DNA of 64,000 bases, from contig NC_087062.1 in assembly GCF_963678635.1 (NCBI RefSeq), positions 76,748,349 to 76,812,348 of the forward strand, in the 5' to 3' direction. The translations under genes and the position numbers were made by a program. Of the stretch, positions 21,872 to 31,508 are shown piece after piece. The notes beneath the pieces are model-generated. The model was not told the origin of the DNA. It did not search any database and was given only the letters and a program-made list of their open reading frames with translations. Each line of letters opens with the position of its first letter. Within the stretch, counting starts at the first letter, position 1. The DNA is from Symsagittifera roscoffensis (lineage: Eukaryota > Xenacoelomorpha > Acoela > Convolutidae).

Positions 21872-23063
21872 TTATTGAAATTTTTTCTTTGACCAGAGAT
21901 TAGAGCGACAAGCTGACAGACATCTACCAGACACAGCGGGGGGTATCAGGAACAGCATCCGCAAGGACTGTTGGGTTTCGTCAATTTTATAGTATCGTTC
22001 GGGTACTATTTCAATAAATTTAAGTTGCTGATTCACACAACTGGATCGGTCCAATTGTACCCTCCCTCGTAGCAAATTTCCGAGTTAAGCGTCTCAATTT
22101 GGATATTTTGCTTTTATGGAAGGTTTTGTTATATCAATTAACGATTACTTTTAGGTTACAAACCGGGTTATATACTAATTATCTCCTGTTTTAGATGCGA
22201 ACTACCCTAATTCTGTCGAAAATTACCATTTTTCGGCCAAACTGTTAATCCCAATTTTTTTGGTTGTCCAAAATTTTTTCAAACAATAAAAAGCATCTGC
22301 GCATTATTGTAGGTTGTGTTATTGTTTGTCGTGTTAATAGTTTTTGCCTTGGTTATTGTGTTTCATAGATACTTGAACTACAAAACACTTGAACTGCTGC
22401 AAGTTTGTCTCATCACTGGGCAAATCCGGTTTTTAGTCTGAAGCTAGATTGCAGTACTCATGACCAAGACTTAATTCAGGGCCGTGCCCTCAAGGTTACC
22501 TGTCAGCGCAATTCATTCTTGTTTTTTCGATAGATTTTCCTCTTCGAAGTCGAGCTTCATCACTTCTACCCAATTGTCGAGGCAGCCATCCGACTCGACC
22601 TCGTAAGATTTTGGTTTCTCTAGTGTACTTCGGGATCGGTCTCTTCTTTCAGTAGACTTCGAGGGTTTCGTGATGAAAAATTCATGGGACTTTTTGAGCG
22701 GTTTAAAGATGGACGCTCACATTGTAGTATCATGTGACACCGTGGTCAGATAGGGAACTGATCGGACCTCGGACATCGCTGCTAAATGTGTCACAGAGGA
22801 GGCTTCAACTTCTGGCTGGACTAAATTCGTCCGGTCTGGCGTCTTGCCGCTGCCTTGGGTCCGGTCCTTTTCCCTAGATTCGAATTTAGTTCTCGGTCTC
22901 GGGGCGCTTCTGTGTGTCTGGAGTTTCGGAAGCCAATAGTTGGCTTGCGTAGATTCTCGCTAGTGTCTGACTGATTTGCTCGCTTGATGCTAAATAATAC
23001 CTCATCGAGATTTCGCATCATGAGGTCGGCCTTAGCAGCCAGTCTATTTTCCAGGTTCGTCAT
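21872..23063 (-). pseudogene. gag-like remnant of an LTR retroelement
   Basis: On the minus strand a segment begins with MTNLENRLAAKADLMMRNLD (true ATG region near 23063) and runs 80 codons. Further along, at about 22620-22500, the strand reads CLDNWVEVMKLDFEEENLSK and LTGNLEGTALN, which resembles the capsid-type part of gag of Ty3-like elements. A last segment ends at 21872 (LKFIEIVPERYYKIDETQQS). Stops and frame changes separate the pieces. No LTR was identified for it; the tandem units at 20783-21660 are candidates. Confidence 0.4.
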
Positions 23064-24396
23064 TGTCTGAGAACTAGTTCCATCTTGCTAGTTCAAGAGT
23101 TGCTCAACTTCCAGTATCATTCTAGATTCTTTTTCTTCCGATTCCCCTGTGGCTCTTTTCGTTGGTCTCAAGGGAGCGAAACCAGATGGGAATCCGCTAG
23201 TCTGGATCTCAGCCAGGCTTTTAACTTACAACTTCTTGTTATTCCTTTTCAGAATTGAACTAGAACCTGCTTTCCTAGAACTTATGCTTGACATCGTCAC
23301 ATTCTTTCTTTGGTTAGCCAACGAGGATTGTTCCTTTCTCCGAGTGTTGCTCTTGATCTCTTGGACGCTGACTTAGACGCTTGGACGACCTTTTTGTTCT
23401 TCTACAACTTCACATTTAAAATCCTACCTCTGTTGGCAAGCTCGGAAAATTTTTTGCTGTTTAGTTTTCTGCTATTTGAACAGTAGAAGAAAAATAAATC
23501 GTTGACTCACAGTTCACCATATCGAGTTGAATATTTTTTGGTACAATCGGCACTGTTTTTTTATTATGGTACAAATGAAACTTGGTACAGTTGGGACTCT
23601 ACCCTTCAACTCAATTTGGAACGCTTTTCAAAATTTTGTTTAGTTTGGAATTGGTTGAAATATAGCAACAGGAAATGAGCGAGATAACAATGAGCTTAGA
23701 GCTACAGACAATAAAAGTATGCGATTACGAATCAGATACTAAAAAGACAGCTGTTATAAGGGCAAAACCTCTTAAGGTTAAACGAAAACTTAATCTTTTG
23801 TTTTTTAAAACAAAAAGAATTGTTTCAAAAGCATATGGTGTTGAAATTAGAGTCCAGCAATGCATTAACAGTTCAAATTAGCATGACCTAAATCAAATTT
23901 GAACGTTTTCTAAGCTAGATTAACTTATCACTCTTAGAAATTTATACAAGTTTATCGTGCGTTAGTTGTCCCAGCTTCGGCAAATTGGCTAATTTAAAAC
24001 GGTCAAAAACTTTTTTAAAAAAATCACAGATAAAATATATTTATAATTTTAAATTGAACATAAAGCCTCAATGTTTCACTGATGGTACAAAAAAATCAAT
24101 GCATGTACAACTACTCCACGTGCGTTCGAAAGTCGGAGCATTAAAATCCCGAACGTTGAGCCTGAACAACAACAAAACTGCTTGTATTAGGGCGATGCCG
24201 TTGTTTTTTTAACTACTCTTTATTGACTAAAGTGTTCAATTTAAGCAGTTTTATTGTTTTTTTTTAAAAATGAAAATACAAAGCGCAAAATGTTATAGTA
24301 GTTAGAAAAATAAAATATAAAATTCTAATTAGAAAAAATACGGTTGAAAAAGTTGATTCGATACTTTGTAAAAAGTCCCAAATTTAGCAAGCCCCT
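23064..24396. other. Retroelement debris and spacer
   Basis: No continuous gene. Two sites (around 23745-23775 and 24170-24200) carry versions of a short dispersed motif, A(A/G)ACTGCTNGTAT(C/T)AGGGC, also seen at 37441, near 31160 and near 61560. Short open frames here (23675-23881, 23985-24212) include that motif and are not considered genes. Confidence 0.35.
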
Positions 24397-24561
24397 CGTA
24401 TCAGTGATCAAAACGATAAAGATTTAGAGGTCAGCCGACTGCGTCCGAAAACTGATACCAGTTAACTATGGCTAGCACCGAAGGAAAACATACTGATTGA
24501 CAGAAATGATAAACATATGAACTAGTTTGAACATTAAAAACTTTTTTGACAGACTTTGACA
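24397..24561 (-). repeat. Probable 3' LTR of minus-strand Ty3-type element
   Basis: It aligns with 29287-29455 over the GTATCAGTGATCAAAACRATAA end, the GATGGCTA/TATGGCTA segment and CTAGTTTGAAC, with several indels. On the minus strand it begins TGTCAAAGTC and is preceded by a purine run (AAGAGGGA), a possible polypurine tract. Confidence 0.5.
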
Positions 24562-24839
24562 TTCCCTCTTGTAATTTGAAATTTGAATGAATAAAGTTAA
24601 ATGAAAATATTAGAATGAAAAAATAAAAACTCAAATGAAACGATTTTGGCAACTACAATATACATCAACGGTAATGTATTTTAGATAATCTTTTTGAGTT
24701 TTCGACCGTAAACAGTGGGACCATTACCTGGCTGCTGATAGTTTTAAAATTTTTTTAGTGTACTCAATTTTATTTTTCTACCCTTCTTCTCAGTACATTT
24801 AATTTCATCGCCACCTTTCGATATTTGGTCAATCATGTT

Positions 24840-26600
24840 CGCGCCCAACTTGTTCAACGCGGTCCATTTTGCCCGCTCCTTCGTGATGCCGTTTCGTCAT
24901 AGCTGCTGGCAGAGTCCTGGCTAGTGTAGAATACAAGCCATTGCTTCCGACCTTCTGTTCGAATCGGCCATTGCCAATGCTGATTCAGGTTGCGCCTGTC
25001 ATTCGTTGGGTTCGTCAAACACGTTCTTATTAGTTATTTTACGCTACATGCCCGACTTCTTTCGGATTTTGCTTGTTTCCACAGTTTCGCAGGTTTTTGC
25101 TCGCTCAGTACTTTTGCTTGTACTTGCTCGCCCGTTTCGTCTTTGTCGCGATTTATTGGTCGCTTCTGCTTCTTCCGATCGTGTGAAAAAAGTTAGTTTG
25201 TTCTTTTCGGTGGCTCCATCCTCTCCGTGGGCTCTGTTAGTGCACGATTCTGGAGTTTTAGCTCGTGATTGTCCCTCGAGTAGTACCAATACCATTAGTA
25301 CCTTCCCCATTACGACCCATTCTTGCTAGTGGCCTATCGTGTTCGTCTTCGACTCCAAGCATCTTCCTTTTCGCCCGTCTCATTTTGCTGTGGTCATCTT
25401 TGGTAACGCAATGTCTGTGGATACCAGCTTCCGTAGCTCCCGTGGTGCTGGTGGGCTCGTGAGTACCACTGGCGTTTTTTGCTTCGGCGCAGCGGTCTTT
25501 GCTTCGGCGCAGCGGACTCCGAATTTCCTAAGCAAGCTACTGTTACTCATTTGTAACGTGCTTGCTTTTTCCGCAACCATTTTTGTATTCAGAAATCTAT
25601 ACTCAGTCTTCGCTCTGTTGTGCAATGAAATTTTGCTCCTGATGGTCCTGCCTCTTCAATGGGTAAGTCTGTAAATCGGGTCGTTGGTTCATTTCCGCAC
25701 ACGTTTGCCTGGTCATCAGTTAATTGCGGGGATGTGGCATTGATTGCGCTGCCGGGCACTTTCGTCCAAGCAGGCAGGTTCAAGTTTTAACATGTTTTAA
25801 CCGTTTAAATTTATAAGCGCCCTGTTTGACGTTAGTTTCGGAATTTGAGCGTTGCGTTTCTCAAGAAACGGAAGGCGCCAAGGCCGAGGGCCCTTTCGAG
25901 CATCTTCTCCACGAGATTCCGGTTTTTTGTGTGCATATGTTAGAATTGAGCTTTCAAACTTCATATTGTTCGCTCAACGCATCCCGTGGCGCCATGTTCC
26001 TTCACTGACCACTGTGCTATTTCTATACCCTCTCCAATGCAGAAAGCTTTTAACTCCTTCTAAATAAAATAAGTGCATGGGCCGACTTGATTTTTCCTAT
26101 AAACCCCATGGTTGATCTGGTTTCTGAGTTCTCATGATTGCACATCTTTTGAGAAATTTACGAATCTTGCTTGCTCAATATGTTTTATAGAATGTTGCTG
26201 ATGGCCATCGTAGTACATTTCTATTGCTATATATCATAACTTCTTTGATTTAATTGATTCATCAAATACTTTTTTTCGACCCAAAAAATCTAGTTGGTGT
26301 GCCTCGTTAGGCTCCTTTACTTCTGGAACTTTTCCTAAAAGTCGCTACTTTCAAGGATAGGGTGTCTTTTAAGAATTTTTTTCGAGTTTTCTAAATGATT
26401 ACACGTTTTTTTGGCGTAAGAATAGACATTGTTAGTTCCTGTGTAACTTTCTTTGGAATTTTTAAATTTACCAACTACATTAGAGAATTCGTAGCGTGGC
26501 TCTCGATTTATGCAAATTCCTGCATTGTGATTGACTGGTTTCGTACTGCGTGATAATTCTCCCTCTACCGACCGTTTTGACTATCGATATTTGCATACTT
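24840..26600 (-). pseudogene. Integrase and pol C-terminal remnant
   Basis: Minus-strand pieces include a possible integrase C-terminal part around 25860-26000 (VEKMLERALGLGAFRFL, ending RNATLKFRN). Beyond it are charged, low-complexity tails (EEAEATNKSRQRRNGRAST at about 25100). The frame changes several times. Assignment rests on position after RNase H and on general resemblance. Confidence 0.35.
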
Positions 26601-26883
26601 GGGATTGATTGACGAAGAATTGCTCGCCTGTGATATTGTTTAACTTATGTCCGATTGTTCGGATAAACTATTATTATCAAATTTGAGGGCGCTACAAATT
26701 GACTTAATTTTTGCTACCGTGAACACTCTTTCCTAAATCATAAGGGGTTTTGCTTCGCTATTTGGGATTCGGAAAATGTAATCTGCTAGTCCGATTTTAG
26801 CCCCTGGCTTGTGCTTCACTTTGACGTCGAATGCAATCAGGCGGTCAAGGTATCTTTTTAGTCGGCTAAACATTGTTTTTTTT

Positions 26884-27308
26884 CTAATTGTTACCAGTTA
26901 AAAACAATATGACGGCTTTGTGATTGTTTATGGCTGCCCAGAACATAGTTTTAAAAACTCTGCCGCGACACACTACCGCTAGTTTCCTGACTTGTTTGTC
27001 GAGTCTTTCTTCTTGGCATCGTTCAGATAATGCGATAAGAACAATATTGACCGCGAACCCTCGGAACCGAGCTGTTCTAGAAGGGCACCTAGGCCATTGT
27101 GGCCTGCTTTGCAAAGTATCCTTATATCCTTATGGACATGTGGAAATATGTGAGTTCCACTATATTTGCAACTTGGCATTTCAATTTCTCTAATTTGACA
27201 TTCTTCTGGCCACCGGAAACGGTTTTTCTTGCTTAGCAGCGACCATAACGGTGCTGATCTTTTAGTTCTTGCTGAGAGGTGTTCCTCCAAATTATATATT
27301 GACCGCAT
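26884..27308 (-). pseudogene. Ty3-type RNase H remnant
   Basis: The minus strand encodes HVHKDIRILCKAGHNGLGAL, LEQLGSEGSRSILFLSHYLN and, after a frame change, FWAAINNHKAVILFLTGNN. This corresponds to the DAS..GLGA..Q and the DHKA regions of Ty3/gypsy RNase H. The catalytic Asp of the first motif is changed (CKAGH). Confidence 0.6.
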
Positions 27309-27539
27309 AAAAAATTTCGGTTGCGATAGTGTGCAGGATCGTCTCCGCTTTGTGATTGAGTCCGCGTTTCGGATTAGCGGCGTTAGTTTGGTTGGCGTTA
27401 TTTTATGGCCAAACCATTCGCATTCTTTTTGCGCGAATCTACATTTAGTTAGTTTAAGCGCAAAGTTGTTTTATCTAGCTTCATTGAGATCTTTTCAACT
27501 GTTGACGTGTTAAATTTCTGGTCCTATTGTTACCACCAG

Positions 27540-28260
27540 TATACCAACAATGCTTGCATGTGACTACGGATAATCTGATAAAATCGAATCAATTACCTTT
27601 TGGAATTGCGTCGGCATAGTTGTGAATCCAAAAAAACGGTCTCCAAATGGCATGTCCCGTCCATTTCCCCGGACTTCCAAAAAATTATATTCGGACTGAG
27701 TGGCAGTTGATAATACGGGTATTAAAATCCATTGTCGAAAATTATTTTCCAACACTTTTTTTCTCGCTGATGTTTACCCGACCGTACCCATCCATTCTTC
27801 AAAATTCGGCATTTGATTTTTGTTATAATGCACCTGTTTATTTAGTTCACGTACCTCGAGAGCAAGTTTTACCCATTCGTCCTTTTTAGCAGTTCCTATT
27901 AATGGTGAGATGAAAGATTTGTCCGTACAATCCTCTATTTTCTCCCTGTGCCCCTGACATATGAGTATAAATATTATTTGGCATCGATTTTATCTTGTAA
28001 TGGCATCGGAAATCTTCTCTCTTATTGTTGGATGAGCGTTAGATTCGCAAACACTTTTGCCAGAACCTAATATATTTGAATTTTTCAGACATCTTTAAAA
28101 ATTGAAGTAGCTCTACCGCTGCTACAGTTTGGAATATCGATGTCCACCTCGTACTGTATTGTGATGACCTTCTCTTCTTCTCTCCTTCTAGATCAGCTGC
28201 ATTCCCAGTATGCCCATAAAGTTCCGTCCTATTATCGACGGTCAATTTCGACCAATTACT
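27540..28260 (-). pseudogene. Ty3-type protease/reverse transcriptase remnant
   Basis: Minus-strand text at 27564-27755 (MPFGDRFFGFTTMPTQFQKV, IDSILSDYP) is the FG.TNMP..FQ..M part of a Ty3-type RT. Upstream, 28039-28245 (MTVDNRTELYGHTGNAADLE) lies where protease and RT should join. The motif with two aspartates was not found intact. Confidence 0.5.
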
Positions 28261-28406
28261 TTGATGGATGCTGAAGCCGCCGACCCTTTCGACCTAATTT
28301 GACCGGCCTCGTTTCAAATAAGTGGAGTTTTATTTTTATAGTTAAGGCACTTTTGATCCTCCGGTGTTAGTTCGGATAATTTTACATGTCATCCGGATCG
28401 AACGGT

Positions 28407-29061
28407 TCACCGTCCTCCTGTCGTCGAATTATACCTACAAAAAATGCATGTAACTCCCTTGGTTTCACATTGATTCATAAATTCTCTCGTAACTTCTGGT
28501 TTGTCGTAGTTATAGCATCTGCGATCCCCAATAATAGTTATGCCTCGGAATTGTCCTCTCCCTTGGACTGAGCCGTGTGCTCTCCCTCGGGTCTTCCTAT
28601 ATCCACCTCCTATTGTCCCCACCGGTTCCGTCTTGATTTTTAGTCCTCCGGCTGTCTGCCCACTTGCAGTTGGTCCCCAGATGTTGAAACATACGTCTGC
28701 TCCCCCCCGTTCATACGACAGCGTTATTCGGTATACTTCCTTCGGTGTTTTACTAGATCTACACAGCTCGTTTTGGGCTTCACATTTTGTCATGTTCACG
28801 ATGAATATATATCTCAATAACCGTGTCTCCAGCAGTCCGAAATTGCCCCTTGCCGCAAGACTGCTCAACACTGAGTGAAATTGCTCCAGTGATTTGCCCA
28901 TCTTTTCGCGGCAGAAATTTAAACACCTCGTAGATCTCGGTTCGCTCCTTTTTAATTTCTCTTTCTGTAGCACCAAGTAACCTTGGATAATGTGTGGCTG
29001 CCAAATCAAAGTACGGTCTCCTTTTGTGCAATTCGACTAGTCCTTTTTCCCCTAGGCACAA
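28407..29061 (-). pseudogene. Ty3-type gag remnant
   Basis: Two overlapping minus-strand frames (29061-28780 and 29009-28407) together give a gag-like protein: EQFHSVLSSLAARGNFGLLE, NELCRSSKTPKEVYRITLSY, then a glycine/arginine-rich part (YRKTRGRAHGSVQGRGQFRG) and a damaged zinc knuckle (RRCYNYDKPEVTREFMNQC, CIFC). The second Cys of the knuckle is Tyr, and one frameshift separates the two frames. It packaged element RNA in the ancestral element. Confidence 0.6.
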
Positions 29062-29286
29062 GTACTGATTCGAGATTAGTGTTTGTTCGGATCTATTCTA
29101 TTCTTACCTTCCACGTCCGCCACTAGGGTTCCTAAGGATTTTTGCAAAGTATAACTTCGTGGGGTTAAGGGTTTTTTTTGCAACTATTCCTCAATTGAAA
29201 CGGCCTATCTAAAAATTCTTTGGCCTGCCGGCTGTGCCTTGTTAAAAAGGCTGATTTGATTTGTTGAATTTGAGCCCAAACTTAAT

Positions 29287-29455
29287 TGTATCAGTGATCA
29301 AAACAATAATGGACGGTCTAAAGACGGTCTCAGACATTCTGAGGGCTGGTACTTGTCAACGATGGCTAACATCGGAGGAGAACAGAACGATTGACATAAA
29401 TTATAGACAGAAAAGCTAGTTTGAACTTAATTGACAGGATTTAAAGACTTTGAGA
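29287..29455 (-). repeat. Probable 5' LTR of minus-strand Ty3-type element
   Basis: This is the partner of 24397-24561. The inner edge on the minus strand is CTGATACA followed closely by TTTGGGCTC, a possible primer-binding site with TGG. The outer end is eroded (TCTCAAAGTC). Part of it (from 29399) is included in the long duplication around the inserted non-LTR element. Confidence 0.5.
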
Positions 29456-29667
29456 GAACCATGCCTCAGTTCATCTTGGAACAAGTTTCGAACCGTGCTA
29501 AGTCGACACTTTCTATGTTAATAGAAGAAAAACATTGTTACTTGCTTATTTTAGCAAAAAAGATCACAATTGAAATATTTTTTCGTTCCGACTTCCGAAG
29601 GAGCATATATTCTCGGGGGGGGGGGTTTCCTCCAGAGAAGTTTCAACTTTTTAATGGCTAGTTTTTT
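29399..29667. repeat. Left copy of ~270 bp direct repeat flanking a non-LTR element
   Basis: It runs from AATTATAGACAGAAAAGC to AATGGCTAGTTTTTT and ends exactly where the inserted coding sequence begins. It matches 30532-30804 with only a handful of substitutions and a different length of a G run (11 here, 16 there). It is best read as a very long target-site duplication. Confidence 0.75.
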
Positions 29668-30507
29668 GATTCCAATGTGAGATCATGGTCAGCAACCGAC
29701 ACGGACAAACTACAGAGTATAGCAGATCGATGCTACCGTTTTGTGTGGAATAATGGCAAGGCGGGCGCGCTACTACGGATGCAAAATGAAGGAGTCAATA
29801 GCTTCCAAATACGGAAGGATCTGGGAATTGAAAGCATCAGAACAAAAGTAGAGATAAGAGCTCTCCAGAGACTCGGGCATGTTCTGCGAATGCCGGATTG
29901 CCGTGCCGTCAAGAAAATTGTACTCGGGAACTGGGCCGAACCCCAGACAAGCTCAGGCTACCTGAGGAATGGCCTCATTAGCTACTGGAAAAGAATGGTT
30001 CAGGAGGCAGGGGAAGACTGGACCAATGCAGGAAACCTAGCAAGCGACCGTATGAAATGGAAGAAATTCATACGAATGAGGCACCAATACCTACTGAAAT
30101 GGGAGGAAGCAGTAGCGGAACATTGTAGGAAACAGGAGGTGGTAAATAGAAAGCAGCAGATACAGGATGATGGACTGACATGCAGGGTGGAGGGGTGCGG
30201 TAGAATCTGCAAAAGCAAATCGGGCAGAGCAACACACGAGAGACGCGGTCACCGCCAGGCGGGAAAAATATTCGAGTGCCCCGGATGCAAGCGAGCCTTT
30301 CCGGAAAAAGCCCAGCTCACCAACCACTACAAAACCTGCAAAAATCGTGACCAACAAAACGACGAAATCACTACCAACAAATACACAGGTCTCAGACCTA
30401 GAGTGAAGTGCCCAGGTTGCGGTACGCCTATCACATCGAACAACCTGACCAAGCATATGACGCGACACGGATGCCAAGATCTCCGAACCCAAGGCCCCAG
30501 GGCGTAA
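29668..30507 (+). CDS. C-terminal part of LINE ORF2 with zinc-finger tail (partial)
   Basis: The frame is open for 279 codons from the truncation point to TAA at 30505-30507; there is no genuine start codon. The first third resembles the post-RT region of non-LTR elements (VEIRALQRLGHVLRMPDCRA). The last third carries Cys/His motifs: a C..C..H..H finger beginning TCRVEGCGRICKSKSGRATH, a second beginning CPGCKRAFPEKAQLTNHYKT, and a third, CPGCGTPITSNNLTKHMTRH. The C-terminal fingers probably bind nucleic acid. The RT catalytic domain is not included, so this copy cannot move itself. Confidence 0.7.
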   Translation, partial: DSNVRSWSATDTDKLQSIADRCYRFVWNNGKAGALLRMQNEGVNSFQIRKDLGIESIRTKVEIRALQRLGHVLRMPDCRAVKKIVLGNWAEPQTSSGYLRNGLISYWKRMVQEAGEDWTNAGNLASDRMKWKKFIRMRHQYLLKWEEAVAEHCRKQEVVNRKQQIQDDGLTCRVEGCGRICKSKSGRATHERRGHRQAGKIFECPGCKRAFPEKAQLTNHYKTCKNRDQQNDEITTNKYTGLRPRVKCPGCGTPITSNNLTKHMTRHGCQDLRTQGPRA

Positions 30508-30531
30508 ATGGGAAACAAGACAAGACAAGAC
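29668..30531 (+). mobile_element. 5'-truncated non-LTR retrotransposon
   Basis: The insert starts directly after the left flanking repeat with an already open frame and ends with a short (ACAAG)3-type tail just before the right flanking repeat. The coding part is the C-terminal end of a LINE ORF2 (see the CDS entry). 5' truncation, a simple-sequence tail and flanking duplications are the hallmarks of target-primed reverse transcription. Near-identical flanks and an undamaged frame point to a recent insertion. Confidence 0.75.
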
Positions 30532-30804
30532 AATTATAGACAGAAAAGCTAGTTTGAACTTAATTGACAGGATTTAAAGACTTTGAGAGAACCATGTCTC
30601 AGTTCATCTTGGAACAAGTTTCGAACCGTGCTAAGTCGACAATTTCTATGTTAATAGAAGAAAAACATTGTTACTTGCTTATTTTAGCAAAAAAGATCAC
30701 AATTGAAATATTTTTTCGTTCCGACTTCCGAAGGAGCATATATTCTCGGGGGGGGGGGGGGGGTTTCCTCCAGAGAAGTTACAATTTTTAATGGCTAGTT
30801 TTTT
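30532..30804. repeat. Right copy of ~270 bp direct repeat flanking a non-LTR element
   Basis: This is the partner of 29399-29667, beginning directly after the ACAAG tail. It contains the 16-G run, which is longer than in the left copy. Beyond 30804 the two sequences part. Confidence 0.75.
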
Positions 30805-31508
30805 CTACATTAATCGAAGTGAATTGTTGTCCTGAACTGAACATTAAAAAAGTAGATTTTACCTGTGATTAGTTTATGAAAAGTTCTGAGGGTTTGAAGG
30901 TTGTTATTTTGACCAATTTGCGAGCATTGACTTTTAAGATTTATTCAGTATTAGCAATCCTTTCATTGAGGCAATTAAATTGAGTCGTTCTATTTGGCGT
31001 ATTTAATACTCTGCTTTTTGCGAAATCTATTTTTTTGTACTTTACACAGCGTGTGGGGGATGATAAAGAAAAATCTCTTAGTCAATTTTTTTACTCCATT
31101 TTTTTTGCAAATTTTATCCAATTTTAAAGCGAACACTGCCCCATAGCAGTTAGAGAATTCAGGGCTTCGGCCTGATTATAGCAGTGTTGTTAAATGTTAG
31201 TTCAATTCGTCGATAGCCTGGTGAGTCTTTAAGCGGTTATCAAGCCTACACAATTTGATTTAAGCTGAATTTCGGGCTGCTTCATTTATATATTGGCGCC
31301 CCTCAATTTTTTGTAGATAACTGAATGTTTCTTGCGCGATCTAAAGTTGACTATCTCTTAGAACTGATGCCGCATCAGAAAACTCAAGGGTCGCTCAGGC
31401 ATTGAGAAGTGATAAAATCATCACATCGGAGAAATTTCAGTTAAGGTTAATTAGATGAATGGAAATTATTGATGAGAAATCATTGATTGAAGTTAATGAA
31501 AGTTCAAT
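30805..31508. other. Spacer downstream of the carboxypeptidase gene
   Basis: No gene. Around 31138-31195 it holds one copy (minus orientation) of the dispersed motif AACACTGCTATAATCAGGCC followed by GAAGCCCTGAATTC. The 3' untranslated region of the minus-strand carboxypeptidase gene should lie here, but I could not fix a polyadenylation site. Confidence 0.4.

Larger units (their letters stand above)
24397..29455 (-). mobile_element. Degenerate Ty3-type LTR retrotransposon
   Basis: This is a minus-strand element about 5 kb long. Short similar terminal segments (24397-24561 and 29287-29455), both with GTATCAGTGATCAAAAC at their left end and CTAGTTTGAAC in the middle, look like diverged LTRs of about 165 bases. 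Read from right to left it has gag text with a damaged zinc knuckle, a protease/RT junction, RT, RNase H and a probable integrase tail. All frames are broken. Its right end has been invaded by a non-LTR element. Confidence 0.6.

Noticed and set aside
30000-30533. Minus-strand open frames of up to 145 codons
   Set aside because: They are antisense to the LINE zinc-finger ORF; the plus-strand frame with finger motifs is the real one.
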